Shown in pieces: positions 29,201-53,006 of a stretch of DNA of 64,000 bases. A program made the position numbers and the translations under genes. Origin of the DNA: Pogonophryne albipinna (taxonomy: Eukaryota > Chordata > Actinopteri > Perciformes > Artedidraconidae); NCBI GenBank assembly GCA_028583405.1, contig CM053260.1, forward strand, positions 15,688,526 through 15,752,525, in the 5' to 3' direction. The first letter of the stretch is position 1, and each line of letters begins with the position of its first letter. Under the pieces are notes generated by a model. That model made no database searches. It was given only the letters and a program-made list of their open reading frames with translations, and was not told where the DNA came from.

Positions 29201-31058
29201 AGTAAGCCTAACTTCTCAATGAAACTTTTCTTAGAAAACATTGCATTTTTCTCCTAAAACGGGTTTTTAAAAGTATCAGCAAAAGACTACTGGAATAAAT
29301 CAAAGCAACCTCAGTAACCACAGAGCTTCTCTTGACAGTAAAACAATCTGATTCCCAGCACATGTGAAAACTGCTGTTGAACATGTAAAACTGATGAAAC
29401 TGCTTTCTTATTTGATCATATCTGAAAATCTTTCAAAGCTCCACTTTGACCTCTAGATTTCTTGCTGAGAGGTAAGTGACATCTGACTTTTGCTACTTGT
29501 TGTCTGGGGCAGGGCAACCTACTCCGTCTTGTCTGAGAGGATGTGTTTGTGTGTGAGAATCAGCATGCCACTTCAAAGAAGTGTCTCATCACCTCGGCAG
29601 AGAAATCTCCACCCATCCTATTCCCCACAACTTTAAAAAGATGTACACAGTAATTACATATAGGCACATTTTTGTTTCCAACCTATGATAATATATTCTT
29701 ATTTTTGAATAAAGTAAAATGGTATCCGATTTTCCTTGATAGAAATCCTGTTAAGGAGTTGAACTGTTTACAGATTACTTGAGAAAGTACACACAGTATG
29801 TCATTTTTATCTTCCTGAGATGTACCAATACACTGTATAGTAGGCTATTTATTTTAAATACACACCATAAAGACTGACTAAGTTATATAAAATGTCCTCC
29901 CTCCATGTTCCAGGATGGGTATGTGTCCTGAAGTTTGAAGCAGGTGGGTTAAAAGGGTAAAACCTCCAGAGGCCTACGATCATGAGGAACTCCCCTGAAG
30001 CCCCTCTACCCCCTTTCTCATTTACCTGAGAGCATGAGAGATGACTGTAGGTTTCGTCACAGTCAAAGCTGGAATTGGCATGCCGCCTGCTGCCTTGCAC
30101 CTGAGGAGAAATAACCCTGCAATAGACAGAAGCTGCTCTAAACACCCCAGTGTTGGCAAATGTCTGGGTTGACTCAATGCCACCAGACTGTTTTGCTACG
30201 CAAATGTGTATATTCCCGGAGTCACTCATGCTAGCAAATGTGATACAAGTCTGTCACGAGTTGAGTTTGTGCACTCCGTGTCAAGGCCACAAATCCCAAG
30301 ACTACCCGTCAACCTGAGTCATAGCCGGAGATGTGATTGAGAAGAAAATGTAACTTATTGTTGAGACAAAGGTCAAAGATGCAGAAAATATTTAAATTTG
30401 GTAGATTCATTAATTCCAATTAATTCAATAATTTACCAACTGTACCAATAACTCAGGACAGGCAAGACACATGTTACAAGTAGACAAGTTGGCTATCTCT
30501 AGCAGGTGTTTGCATAGAGAATCAAACATTTATTATAAAACAAGTTGTTGAGATTATGACTTCTTGGCAGAAAACAATAAAGGAGACTAATATAACATTT
30601 TTTTTTAAATTATACTAGAGGTGTTTCTGCATTTTTAACCCATAAGAACCCGGACCCATTTCTACTTTCGGGAAAAATTATGCATAACATTATTTAGACT
30701 AAATAGACCACATTTCTGACAAAAACTCCCGCCCTAGTGTCCGAGATCTTATTTGTTTTATATGAATTTGATCAAGAAATGTCAAGTTAAATGTAATAGT
30801 GGACATATGTAAGCATTATAATTCTTAAATGGCTTGAATCTTACCTTTAGTAACGTAAAACAAGCTTTTGAATTATAGCTAATTCTGTCACATGTGTTAG
30901 CCTGGCACATGGAAATATTGGACATGTTGTTATGGGAACACAAAATCACATGACCTGGCCCATGACCCACCAGACTGTTCAGTTTGTGTCACTTAGGCTG
31001 TCCATGAGCTCCACCCCTTGGCTCCTGGCAGTGGCACGAGTGGGGGTGTGCGTCTCTG
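29201..31058. other. Intergenic, no supported feature
   Basis: Only chance open frames. The 126-codon minus-strand frame at 29849-30229 has no recognisable domain, conserved motif or splice context. Confidence 0.5.
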
Positions 31059-31393
31059 ATAACCACTAGAGATGGCAAATCCGGATCATTTTATGGACTC
31101 GGAGTCTTCTGAGTCAATCATTGAAGAGATCCGGATCATACGAGTCATTTGAGTCATATGAGTCAGCATGACCAAGACCGTAGAAATCCTACCGGTGAAA
31201 CCGAAAAGTTGTTGCATTTAACCAGCATATTAAACTAACGTTACATTAACCTCCGCTACACAGTGTCTTTTGCTTTAATAAAACATGTGTGTGTGTGTGT
31301 GCATTTTAAAAAATAAGTGTTTTGCATTATATGTATATAGTTATTTTAATATGTTCCTGTACTTAAGCTAATTTTGCACAATTGTGTTTTCAT

Positions 31394-31440
<47 letters not shown>

Positions 31441-31441
31441 T
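31394..31441. repeat. TAA microsatellite
   Basis: About 15 TAA units inside the transposon at 31067-32392. Confidence 0.95.
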
Positions 31442-31723
31442 GTATAATTACATTTTATATATTCTAACTGTTTTGCAATTTTCTATCATTTGTTTCTTTT
31501 TGTGTGCCATGTTCAAAATAAACGAGTTTCCAAGTAAGATCCTTATTGGAAATGCAGATATTATTACAGGAGACTGTTGCACAACATGAACATTGTGTTA
31601 GAAGTCTACACTGAAACTTAATTTAGAGCCGGAAAAATCGCGGGATCCGTGAATCCAGGTCAATGATCGAGAGAGACCAGTAGCCTACGAGGACTCAGAG
31701 CCGTAACATATAGCAGGCAGCAG

Positions 31724-32197
31724 ATCCAGAGATCCAGCAGACTCGTCCCCATGCACGAATCTACAGCAGACTCAGCCCCTCCTCCGAGTCCCACGGCTCC
31801 CGCGAGTCCCACGGCTCCCGTGAGTCCCACGGCTCCCGCGACGAGTCGCAGCAGACTCAGAGATTTGCGGACTCACGGCTCACTCACGGCTCACGGCTCA
31901 CTCACGGCTCCCGCGAGTCCAACGGCTCCCGCGAGTCCCACGGCTCCCGCGAGTCCCACGGCTCCCTCGACGAGTCGCAGGCAGACTCAGAGATTTGCGG
32001 ACTCACGGCTCACTCACGGCTCCCGCGAGTCCAACGGCTCCCGCGAGTCCCACGGCTCCCTCGACGAGTCGCAGCAGACTCAGAGATTTGCGGACTCACG
32101 GCTCACTCACGGCTCACGGGACTCTCGCGGGAGCCGGAGGAGGGGCTGAATCTGCTGTTGATTCGTGCATGGCGACGAGTCTGCTGGATCTCTGGAT
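31724..32197. repeat. GAGTC-rich minisatellite between inverted-repeat arms
   Basis: The arms 31724-31786 and 32135-32197 are inverted copies over about 63 bases with about three mismatches. Between them, a unit like CGAGTCCCACGGCTCCCG is repeated many times. A larger block starting GCAGACTCAGAGATTTGCGG occurs at 31851, 31981 and 32074. Confidence 0.85.
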
Positions 32198-32475
32198 ACA
32201 ACAACGTTGTAATGTGATTTTACACGTTATAAAGAGAGTAAAGAGTGACGCAATTTATAGTTTTAATTTTTACGTCACATCAGGTGTAGGACTCAAAGGA
32301 CTCGGGTTAATCGAGAGGGAGACTCGTCACGACCGGCTCATTACTAGGATCCGGGTTAATGATCTGGATGAATCATGACTCGCCCATCTCTAATAACCAC
32401 ATGTGTACGCAATTTCGTCCCTCTGTGAGCGCTGTGCCACACAAGACCCGAAGTTTTTTCCGAAAAAACGCTAGA

Positions 32476-33003
32476 ATGGGCCACTTGGAGTCTGGCAGCG
32501 ACAGTTTCCAGCGCTGGAATGACTACATAAGACTGGTGGACACTGTCAGAGAGATAATCCTGCACACGGCAGCTGGGTCCTACTTGCCGGCCCCCGAAGC
32601 TCCGCACCCGGCACAACGTGGCGACATTGGGGCAGACTTCTCGCTGTTAGTCTCTGCGTCTCGTCCACCACCTGATGGGTTGTGCTACTCCACAGACTCC
32701 CATCGTGCTATTGGGGCAGACTTCTCGCCGTTTGGCTCTGCGTCTCGTCCACCACCTGTATCTCATTTGAAAGCCCAGACTTCACCATTGTCACCTGCGC
32801 GCATGTCTTGCAGTTTCTGCGTGCACAACGGCGAGTCCAAGTTGGTGTGCAAATCCCACTGGCTGAAGAACCAGGTCGGAGATGTTCTGTGTCCCTACCT
32901 GCGGCAGTACGTGTGTCCCCTGTGCGGAGCCACGGGGGCCAAAGCCCACACCAAGCGCTTCTGCCCGATGGTGGACAGAGCGTACGACTGCGTGTACACT
33001 TAA
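32476..33003 (+). CDS. nanos: Nanos-family zinc-finger translational repressor
   Basis: Germline RNA regulator that recruits CCR4-NOT and Pumilio-type partners to mRNA. Single exon, 175 codons plus stop. Residues 11-20 (F-x2-W-x-DY-x2-L, in FQRWNDYIRL) match the NOT1-interacting motif at the N-terminus of vertebrate Nanos proteins, and this decided the start. The open frame runs further upstream, but only into transposon DNA. Residues 112-163 hold both CCHC fingers with exact spacing: C-x2-C-x12-H-x10-C and C-x2-C-x7-H-x4-C. The tail AHTKRFCPMVDRAYDCVYT is closest, from memory, to nanos3, though WNDY recalls nanos1, so the paralogue is not settled. Residues about 51-95 contain an imperfect 28-residue duplication (GADFS...ASRPPP twice). 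AATAAA occurs 9 bases after the stop (33012-33017) and again near 33,178. A transposon ends 83 bases before the ATG. Confidence 0.85.
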   Translation: MGHLESGSDSFQRWNDYIRLVDTVREIILHTAAGSYLPAPEAPHPAQRGDIGADFSLLVSASRPPPDGLCYSTDSHRAIGADFSPFGSASRPPPVSHLKAQTSPLSPARMSCSFCVHNGESKLVCKSHWLKNQVGDVLCPYLRQYVCPLCGATGAKAHTKRFCPMVDRAYDCVYT

Positions 33004-33486
33004 TGTCATAAAATAAAGGCTAACGCTGTATAAGTAACTTGAACTCATGTCACCGTGGGTTTTTATGGGTTCATTTTCCAAATGTTTTACGTACTACAGT
33101 ACAATGTGCTTTTGAGGCCTTCGATTGTTTTCCTTTTTAAGAATACATTTTTCATACAGACAAAGCATTTCAAATGCAATAAAATGAGATGACGCTGCAG
33201 TTTTGTGTTTTATGTGTTTTTTTAATCCAAAGTTGGAGCAGACAAAAGTATAGCAGGTGGAGCAGGACAGACTTGATGACAAGAAAAAAAAAACGACAAA
33301 CATTTCTGTGCTTCCACGACAAAATAGGTGTTTGGGATGAAAAGAAAAACAAAACATTGTCACAAACATTCAATGAACATTTTTACAGTGAGAGATTTGT
33401 ATGTGCGATGTGACAGGTAATGTGGATGTGATTTAACAAAGTGAAGTGGACTAAACTGACAACATTAACACAATCATTTCCCATGA

Positions 33487-33753
33487 TCCCAAAGTGAGCT
33501 GGAAGCTTCCTGTTGCGTTAACAAGAACATTGAAGAGAAACCAACCACCACACTCGAGTGTGACGACAGCTTGCTGGTGGTATTGTCAGAGATTCTGCCC
33601 TGGGACGAGAAGTACGTTCTACTTCCTTTCAATCTCCCAGGAAAGTTTGACCAGACTTCGTCATTGAGCCTCCTGAAAGTTAAGCTGGCAAAAGTAAAAA
33701 GTGATTTCTTAAAGAGCTTTCCCAGTCTGTCTGAACCATGTATTATTCCCTAG
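33487..33753 (+). other. Unassigned open stretch with protein-like composition
   Basis: An 88-codon stretch open in one frame, without an initial ATG, ending at TAG 33751-33753. Its middle part (LLVVLSEILPWDEKYVLLPF) looks less biased than nearby chance frames. I do not recognise a family. No strong acceptor or donor was confirmed. It could be a terminal exon, a pseudogene or chance. Confidence 0.2.
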
Positions 33754-34850
33754 AAGAATCGCTACTACTTACATAAACACACACAAACGCTCCTTATTGT
33801 TTCTCTCTCCAACACTTCTGCTAACAGAAATCCACACTAAGGAAAAGGTCCAAGCAGTACTTCAAGCTGACCGACATATCTGCATAATATTAACCTGATA
33901 TATCATCTGCAATGTTATAAATTGGGAAGCATAACATTGGTAAAAGCCTGAACCAAATGGTAGGTAGGGGTTAAAAGTAATTTGCTGCTTTAGATAGTAA
34001 GGCCTATGCTAATATGTTCATAAAATCCATGAAAAAATACAGTATCGGTTTGCTCCTACTCTCCTATGAGCTACATGTGGCAGAAAAGTCGGGCCGGTTT
34101 CTGTCCTAAACGTTGCGTCCTTCTCTGCCTTATAAACTATGTACCTGAAAAACAAGCGTAGATTAAGGTAGGAGAGCGGGGCCACGAGTGAGGTGCTGTC
34201 ATTATGGCACACGACCGTTGTGAGTGCATAGGCCTCATGACATTCACAAAGACAAACTGAACCTGACGGACACTCCCACTTCAAGTCCCAGAAATAAGTG
34301 ACTATTTCAAGCTAATCTTAACGGTCAGGGACAGAGTCCTTACATTCCACTTGTCAGTTCAAAATACATCTGCTAACGTTGCATTTACGATGTAAAAGAA
34401 ACCTTCCCTTGCTTTTCTTTTTTGGGATTTAGCCATTGGATTTAACATTCACAGGTTTGGGGCAAGAGCTGAACGAGGGCTGCTGGGTAAAAGAGAACTA
34501 CTGCTAATGCTAAGGCTTCATGTCATATCCCAACATTCAAGCCCCTCCGAGTACACAACCTGATATTTGGGAAAGGAGAGGCGAGAGAACTCACCGATTC
34601 CCTCTCCTTTTCTATATTTCATAATCTCTTTACTGGTGTCAAAACACAGATAAACATCCTCTCTGCCAGAGCAGAGTGGTGGGTTTGTTAAAATGGTAGA
34701 GTAATAAAAACAAACACTCCTACAAAACATTAGAATTTGCCATGAAAAAATAAAAGACTGAGAAAATCCATGCAACGCGACTCACATGTCGACAAATTAT
34801 TGCTTCCTTTTTACAACCTGTGTCTGTATGTGCATGCATGCGTGCATTTT
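33754..34850. other. Likely mapkapk2 3' UTR and spacer
   Basis: No coding feature. The mapkapk2 3' UTR must lie here, to the left of its stop codon at 34851, but no clear polyadenylation signal could be fixed on the minus strand. Confidence 0.45.
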
Positions 34851-47243
<12,393 letters not shown>

Positions 47244-48974
47244 CTGGACAGGGGACATGAAAGGAGGCTGGTTAACATCAAATAAAAACAAAACAGTTAA
47301 ATTATAAAACACATTTTATAAGTACAAAGTACTGTTTAATTGCCTATTTCCTTTACATATATGCACTGGTCAATGTGACAGAACTGGACACCATGTCTCA
47401 TTGTTTGGGTGTGAGGTGTAAATGATATATTGTACTAAGTAACATGAAACCAATTGCGGACAAACAGGTTGCCACTACTGCTTCCCATCAGTAGGAAACA
47501 TTAAAGAACATTAAATACCAGGTCCAGTGCTGCCATCATCTGGCAAAATGTTTTAAAGAAGGTGTCGAGTTTTTCAAACTTGGTCTCGTGTGAATGTAGC
47601 ACCCTCTTTGTGTGTCACTAGGTCATTGCACCGCTTTAAACAGTTGCATCATTACACAGATATGTATCCATTTGTTAATGCTACATTAATAATGCCTTAA
47701 AGTGTCATTTTACTCTACTAGACACCCGATACCAGAAAGTCAAACATGAGCTTCAGTTGCAGAGAAGTACGTCTGAAACACTCTGATATTCAGCATGCCG
47801 CTCAAGGACACTCAGGAACCCTGGCCTTATGATTCCTGCCATGATTCGAGCCTTATTGCCAGGTTGCATTCAGTATTGCAATGCATCAAACAACACTGCG
47901 GCAAAACAAAGTTACCCAGTATGACATTTTTATTAAAAAAAGGATCGGACATAGGATCATGTGTTATGACCTTGCCAGTTGTGAATCACGTAATGTAAAT
48001 GCATGTAAAATGCTGCAGAGATGTCACAGGAAACTAGCCTTTTCCTTTAGAGTAGTAAAGAGATGCTGGGTCGAATATAGGCCTGAACTTCTGACCTATG
48101 AGATGCAGTCAAGCGCAAAGAGTAAATATAAGATCATTTAAAGTTTATGAGTAAATAAAAAAGAAGACCATATTGACTACACAGCAAAACAGAGTGTAAT
48201 GTTAACTTTAACGTAGAAATGCATACAAATGTTGAATGCAAAATCAAAAATGTGGTGTTAGATGGGAAGCAGGTCACACTTCTCAAATAAATAATTCAGG
48301 TTTAAAGAAACAGAGTCATAGTAGTATTTTCTCACGTTCTACAAGCACTTTGGATATAAGTTATGAATAAGTGATGTAGGAATGTCAAGTGCAAGTGATT
48401 GTTTATAGATGAATAATAAACAATAAAATACCACAAGTAAAACCCTAAAATATCCTTGCCAGTCATTGGACAAATCCAGCCTTGCAGTTTTGACAATGAG
48501 CCATGGTCTGTGTTTCTGCTGTCTCACATTCCAGCGCTGCCCACGGTCACAACACGGCAGCGGGCCGCGGTCCAGAGGGCAGCGACTGCAGGGACAGCAG
48601 AGTGCAGGGACAGCAGAGTGAAGCGTCTGCACAAAGTACTGCCAGTATGAGCACATGCACATGAAAGGAGCCAGGTGACCGTGATGGAAGTGAATGTCTG
48701 GCTCTGCTGAAGTGACTGGCAGGCAGCAAAAAAGCCATAAACATGTTCATGCGGTTGGTTTGAAAACATCCATGAAAGTGTCTGAAAACTATTTTTTTGT
48801 TTGCTGAAAAGGGAAACTGATACCGTGTCCACCCTCTGCATGTGACGGTCTTCTTTTATACATAATGTTGGCAAGGGAAGGCAATAAATAATATATATAA
48901 TATAAAATGTCACTTTTTGATTTTAAGATACTAATTAGGAGAAAAAAGAAACTCCCCAAGAAAGACAAGACAAT
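47244..48974. other. First visible part of mapkapk2 intron 1
   Basis: No gene recognised. Overlapping short frames at 48,339-48,913 come from a GC-richer, CAGCAG/GGGACAG-repetitive patch and show no domain. Confidence 0.45.
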
Positions 48975-49181
48975 GTTTAACATAGTGTTGCACGGTGTAC
49001 CGATACTTGAAAGGTAGCGCGATACCCTGCCGTTAAAAACGTTACGATTCCTCCGTTTCATTAGTATCGGTACTTTAAGAATGACGTGGAAAAGTACTCC
49101 GGTGAGAAAGCACCGTTTTAATAAGAGCCGTGTGTGTTCAGCGCTCTGCTTCCACTCCCTGCACTGCAGCCGTGCCTGCAG

Positions 49182-49723
49182 CAGAGTCCTGCACGGGTCT
49201 GATTTTCAAGACCCGCTCCCGCACCCGCGACGTGCAATACCGAACCCGCCCCGCTACCCGCAGCCTATACTATATGAGCAGTGAAAACGTGCAATTATTA
49301 ACACACGCAGTTGCATATTTGTCTCAAAAAGCGTGGGATGTTGGTTATTTTCTCCATCTAGGATGACACAAAGCCTCCCAGACGTTTGATTTCGCTCTTG
49401 AGGAAGTGTTATTGAAAATGCTGTATTCTCCGCTAGAGAGCTTCACCTCAGCCATTTCGAATGTGGCGCGCACAGCAGCAGATTGATGCGCTGCAGAGGT
49501 TATGATTATGCGCGGTCCCGCGGGGGAGAGGTATGAGGATTTAAACATTAAACTAAATTATTATTATTTTAATATATTTATTATGCAATACCAGCGACCC
49601 GACCCGCATCATCTTTGTTTTACCCAGAACCGAACCCGGAAAAAAGCGTTTGAAAAAATACCACCCGCGAATCACCTTTTTTGCGGGTCACCCGTCGGGT
49701 ACCCGACCCGATGCAGGACTCTG
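49182..49723. mobile_element. MITE nested inside the hAT element
   Basis: Ends CAGAGTCCTGCACGGG and, inverted, CAGAGTCCTGCATCGGG. Exact 8-bp flanks GCCTGCAG at 49174-49181 and 49724-49731. Rich in ACCCGC motifs near both ends; no coding capacity. Confidence 0.85.
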
Positions 49724-49842
49724 GCCTGCAGTCCCTCCCCTCTCAAGCAAGCTCTAAGTCCCTCCCCTCTCAAGCAAGCTCTAAGTCCCTCCCCTCTCTC
49801 GTGCACGCGCTAGCTGCCAGAGCACGTGAGAAAACGAGAAGC

Positions 49843-50107
49843 ATGGCTGCAAGTGGGAGTGCAACTGCCGCTGCGCCTCGGCTTGTTGACAAAAAAGACG
49901 CCAGAAGCGAAATTTGGAAGTATTATTTTTAGCTATATCTCTGACAGTGAGGGCATGCCTACGGACACCACGAGGCCTGTCTGTAAGAAATGTTTTAGAT
50001 CCCTGCAAACCAAGGGAGCCAACACATCAAACTTGGCTAAGCACCTCGCCGACCGGCATCCAGAGCTGAATTTAAAGACAGACAGGTTAGCGAATGTGAT
50101 CACATAA
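49843..50107 (+). pseudogene. BED zinc-finger fragment of a hAT transposase
   Basis: Starts at MAASGSATAAAPRLVDKK and reads to EIWKYYF. One extra T in the T-run at about 49,926-49,930 then gives TAG. In the shifted frame SYISDSEG, then C-K-K-C, SNLAKHLADRH and PELN complete a C-x2-C...H-x4-H BED finger. The piece ends after VIT at 50107. BED fingers bind the ends of hAT elements. Broken by one base only. Confidence 0.7.
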
Positions 50108-50590
50108 TTACATCATGCTCAAGCCCATGCCCTCAAATCTAAGTCAAACAAGTGTAATTTATTTTGTGACAAACGAACGTTTTCGTAGTTTGACGAGGCA
50201 ATTAATGGCAATGATAACTGTCTAATATGGCTATCTTTTTAGCTAACTTACCAATGTGGCTAACATCTGCAATGTACATTTTGTCAATAATTATTTATAT
50301 TACTGTACTATTACAAAAAAATATATATTTTATAAAACAAAAAAGTTGTTTGAGATGATGCTTAATTTTACTTAATACGAATTATTGTCATTTATTTTGT
50401 TTATTGTTCTCATTGTTTAAAAGTTTGTGTTATGGTTATGGTTCTGGTGTGAAATAAAGCACAATAATTACATTTAAGACAGTTTCCCTTTTTTAAAGAA
50501 AAGTATCGAAAAATAATCGGAATCGCAATTCTTGACTTGGTATCGGTATCAAAACCAAAATGTTGGTATCGTGACAACACTAGTTTAACA

Positions 50591-51938
50591 GACAAGTCAT
50601 CAAAGATAAGTGTTTTTATACCTCTTATCTGAGTATTGCCACTGACGTCATTTTATATTTCAAACACAATAAGGCTTGTTTTATATACAAGCCTGTACGT
50701 TTGAGTGTTGGGTGACTGACCAATAAAAGATGATTATTTCTGTTACCTGGTAGAGTTGGTATAGCATAATGTTGTATTACTCCCTGCTTTATCTCAACAG
50801 TGAGAGGGTTCAACCACACTTTGGGACTGAACAAATAGAGGTGGGTCTGACTTTCTGCGTCACAGCAGAGTGAAACAACTCTCAATACGACACAAGACCT
50901 TTAGGACACAATAACATTAGGCATAGGACAGAACTGACGCACTGTGCTCCTGCATACTTTCACCTTTCACCCATAACGTTTAAAAAAAAGAAGACAAGCC
51001 ACAAAAATAATGTGGTGAATATAACAATCCATTTATAAGCAGATAATATTGTGTTATTACTTGGAACAACAGATCTTTCTGCATAATAATATGTTAAAGG
51101 TTTTCAAAGTTATATTACAGCACAAATAGCTTGTTTAAGTCCCGTCCCGAAAAAAACATGACCGAAAATATAAAGTACTTTAAGACATTGAATGATTTCT
51201 CTTGTTGTATCATCAGTGTGCTTCATGTTAAGGTCGAAGAAACCTCAATCACACAGACGTTAATAATTGATTGCCAAAACTGACAAATCGGTTGAAAATG
51301 AGCTACTCTTTTTATAAACTGAGCAGTTTTAATAGTTTTCCCAAATATTGTTAAATCTGGAGTATCGCTGTTAAACCATTACACTGACCCACACTCAAGC
51401 ACATGTATATATGAAATGGTTTAATTAGGAAAGGTTCAGTCATATGATCCAATATAAGACATAATAGACGTCCATGACCATTGTTTCATTTTTGACCCAA
51501 TTTGGAGGTAGGCCAAAGAGACCCTTGTCAACTCTACTGTTGACATTGGGACAGATGGACATGTGATATCGGAGACACGTGTGTTGCCAGCAGCTTCTTT
51601 TCAACTGCCAGCCAGGAGCTTAGCCGGAAGGGCGTGAAGGTCAGGATATCCTCCCAGATCCCCCAAACATTCATTTGAGTCTGGCCTATTAGGGTTGAAT
51701 TTTTCTGTGGGTTGTTTTGTGATGAAGGGGTATTTTTTGGAATAAGTTACATTCTAGAGAAGCAACATTAATGTTAGCAACAGAAAAGCCCCAATATTAA
51801 CAGATTATCTCACAAAAAAACGGAATCTAAAATGTCAATAAAACAAATAACATTTGTGACGTCAAAATATTGAGTGATGTTGTAAATAATAAAGAACACA
51901 GATGTTATTCAGCGTCAGTCATCCATCCTGCCCTCTCC
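50591..51938. other. mapkapk2 intron 1, no named feature
   Basis: Nothing beyond A/T-rich intronic sequence. Confidence 0.5.
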
Positions 51939-51988
51939 TGATGTGAGTCACTGCCTGCAGGTAGCACTGCAGGCAGTGACTCACATCA
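51939..51988. repeat. Perfect 22-bp inverted repeat with AP-1 sites
   Basis: The arms 51939-51960 and 51967-51988 are exact reverse complements around a 6-base loop (GTAGCA). Each arm carries TGAGTCA/TGACTCA, the AP-1 consensus. Confidence 0.9.
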
Positions 51989-52908
51989 CTGACGACTGTC
52001 TCCACTTCACCTGGTTCACTTCTCTACTTCTGCGGGAAGCAGCCTGATAATAAATATAACATGGTTTCCTCTCGTTGCCATTTGTTTAGATAAATGTATT
52101 TACTCCATTTGAGGCAGTCTTTTGTGATGCATTTATGGCTGATGTTCATATTTAATTCCTCCCGTTATGAGACTCTTCAGAAAATGTTACCCGCTGTCTA
52201 ACTATTATTGTCCTAACGGTCATGAGGAACTCAAAGATGCATATATGCATGTTCTGGAAACAAGAACCATGTGCTGAAACTAACATTAGCACATCTAACT
52301 ATAGCAGACTTCCATTCACAAACAAAGACTTCACACCGTCCCACATGCTCAATCTATACGCATACAAGATCACACCCCGTCACCTCTCTGCTGGTGTTTG
52401 TGTGCCAGCAAAGCCCCCCCATCTGCTGTTGGCTTTTTTAGGGTAAACACTGAAGCTTGCGGAGAAAGAGGGAGATGAGGGGGGGGGGGGGCAGATGGGC
52501 ACACAATACATTTCCTCCAGCCAACACAAAAGCTCCCCAGCCCAGGGCAAGACAGTGGGAGGCGGGATGGGTGTAAGCTGAAGGAGCACCCATCCTCCAC
52601 CTGCCGTCTACTCGTAAACCAAGGAGAAGTTCAGGAATCATATGGTGGTATGAGAAAAATATACATGACATGTGGATGGGGCAGTGAAATGTGGAAATAT
52701 TATTGAGGGGTGACAGGTTAAGCTTGGCTCAATAGGAAAGCCTCTTAACCTGACAAATAGGGTTAAACAACAATACACTGGAAGGGGGGTGTGTGTGTGT
52801 GTATTGTTCAGTGTGCGCTTAGTGAGGCAGCAAACATGTTTGTGTCAATGTGACATGATCTGATTAAAGGCATCTGCTAGGCCTCACAAAACCATCAGAT
52901 ATACGCTT
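51989..52908. other. mapkapk2 intron 1, no named feature
   Basis: Includes a run of 12 G at about 52,480-52,491. Short Pro-rich frames opposite it are composition artefacts. Confidence 0.45.
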
Positions 52909-52927
52909 GTGGTGGGTGGGTGTGTGT

Positions 52928-52968
<41 letters not shown>

Positions 52969-53006
52969 CGCTCACGCGCGCGCGTGTGTGTGTGTGCTTG
53001 TGTGTA
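52909..53006. repeat. Imperfect GT/GTGG microsatellite with CG-rich break
   Basis: GT units are interrupted by CTCGCTCACGCGCGCGCG at about 52,967-52,984. Confidence 0.9.

Larger units (their letters stand above)
31067..32392. mobile_element. DNA transposon with 8-bp target duplication, abutting nanos
   Basis: Ends TAGAGATGG and CCATCTCTA, with the exact direct repeat ATAACCAC at 31059-31066 and 32393-32400. GAGTC/GACTC pentamers are crowded near both ends: six in the first about 110 bases, four in the last about 110. This resembles subterminal binding repeats of hAT elements. The interior has a TAA microsatellite, a minisatellite and an internal inverted repeat. No transposase is recognised. 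The open frames at 31751-32149 (Ala-Ser-Pro-Thr repeats) are the minisatellite read through, not a gene. Confidence 0.85.
48983..50582 (+). mobile_element. hAT element remnant with BED-finger exon
   Basis: Ends TAGTGTTGCACGG and, inverted, TAGTGTTGTCACGATACC. Exact 8-bp flanks GTTTAACA (48975-48982, 50583-50590). It holds a BED-finger coding piece, a second element nested within it, and three direct copies of a TCCCTCCCCTCTC block (about 49,731-49,800). The catalytic domain is missing. Confidence 0.85.

Noticed and set aside
29849..30229. 126-codon minus-strand frame
   Set aside because: No motif, no splice sites that extend it, ordinary intergenic composition.
31751..32378. Ala-Ser-Pro-Thr repeat ORFs resembling a mucin
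   Set aside because: They are minisatellite inside a transposon with inverted ends and a target duplication; no start or splice context.
32682..33081. Frames overlapping nanos on both strands
   Set aside because: Shadows of the true nanos frame, which alone shows the zinc-finger and NOT1-binding motifs.
48339..48913. Cluster of Cys/Ala-rich minus-strand frames
   Set aside because: Several overlapping frames are open at once because of low-complexity sequence; no domain.
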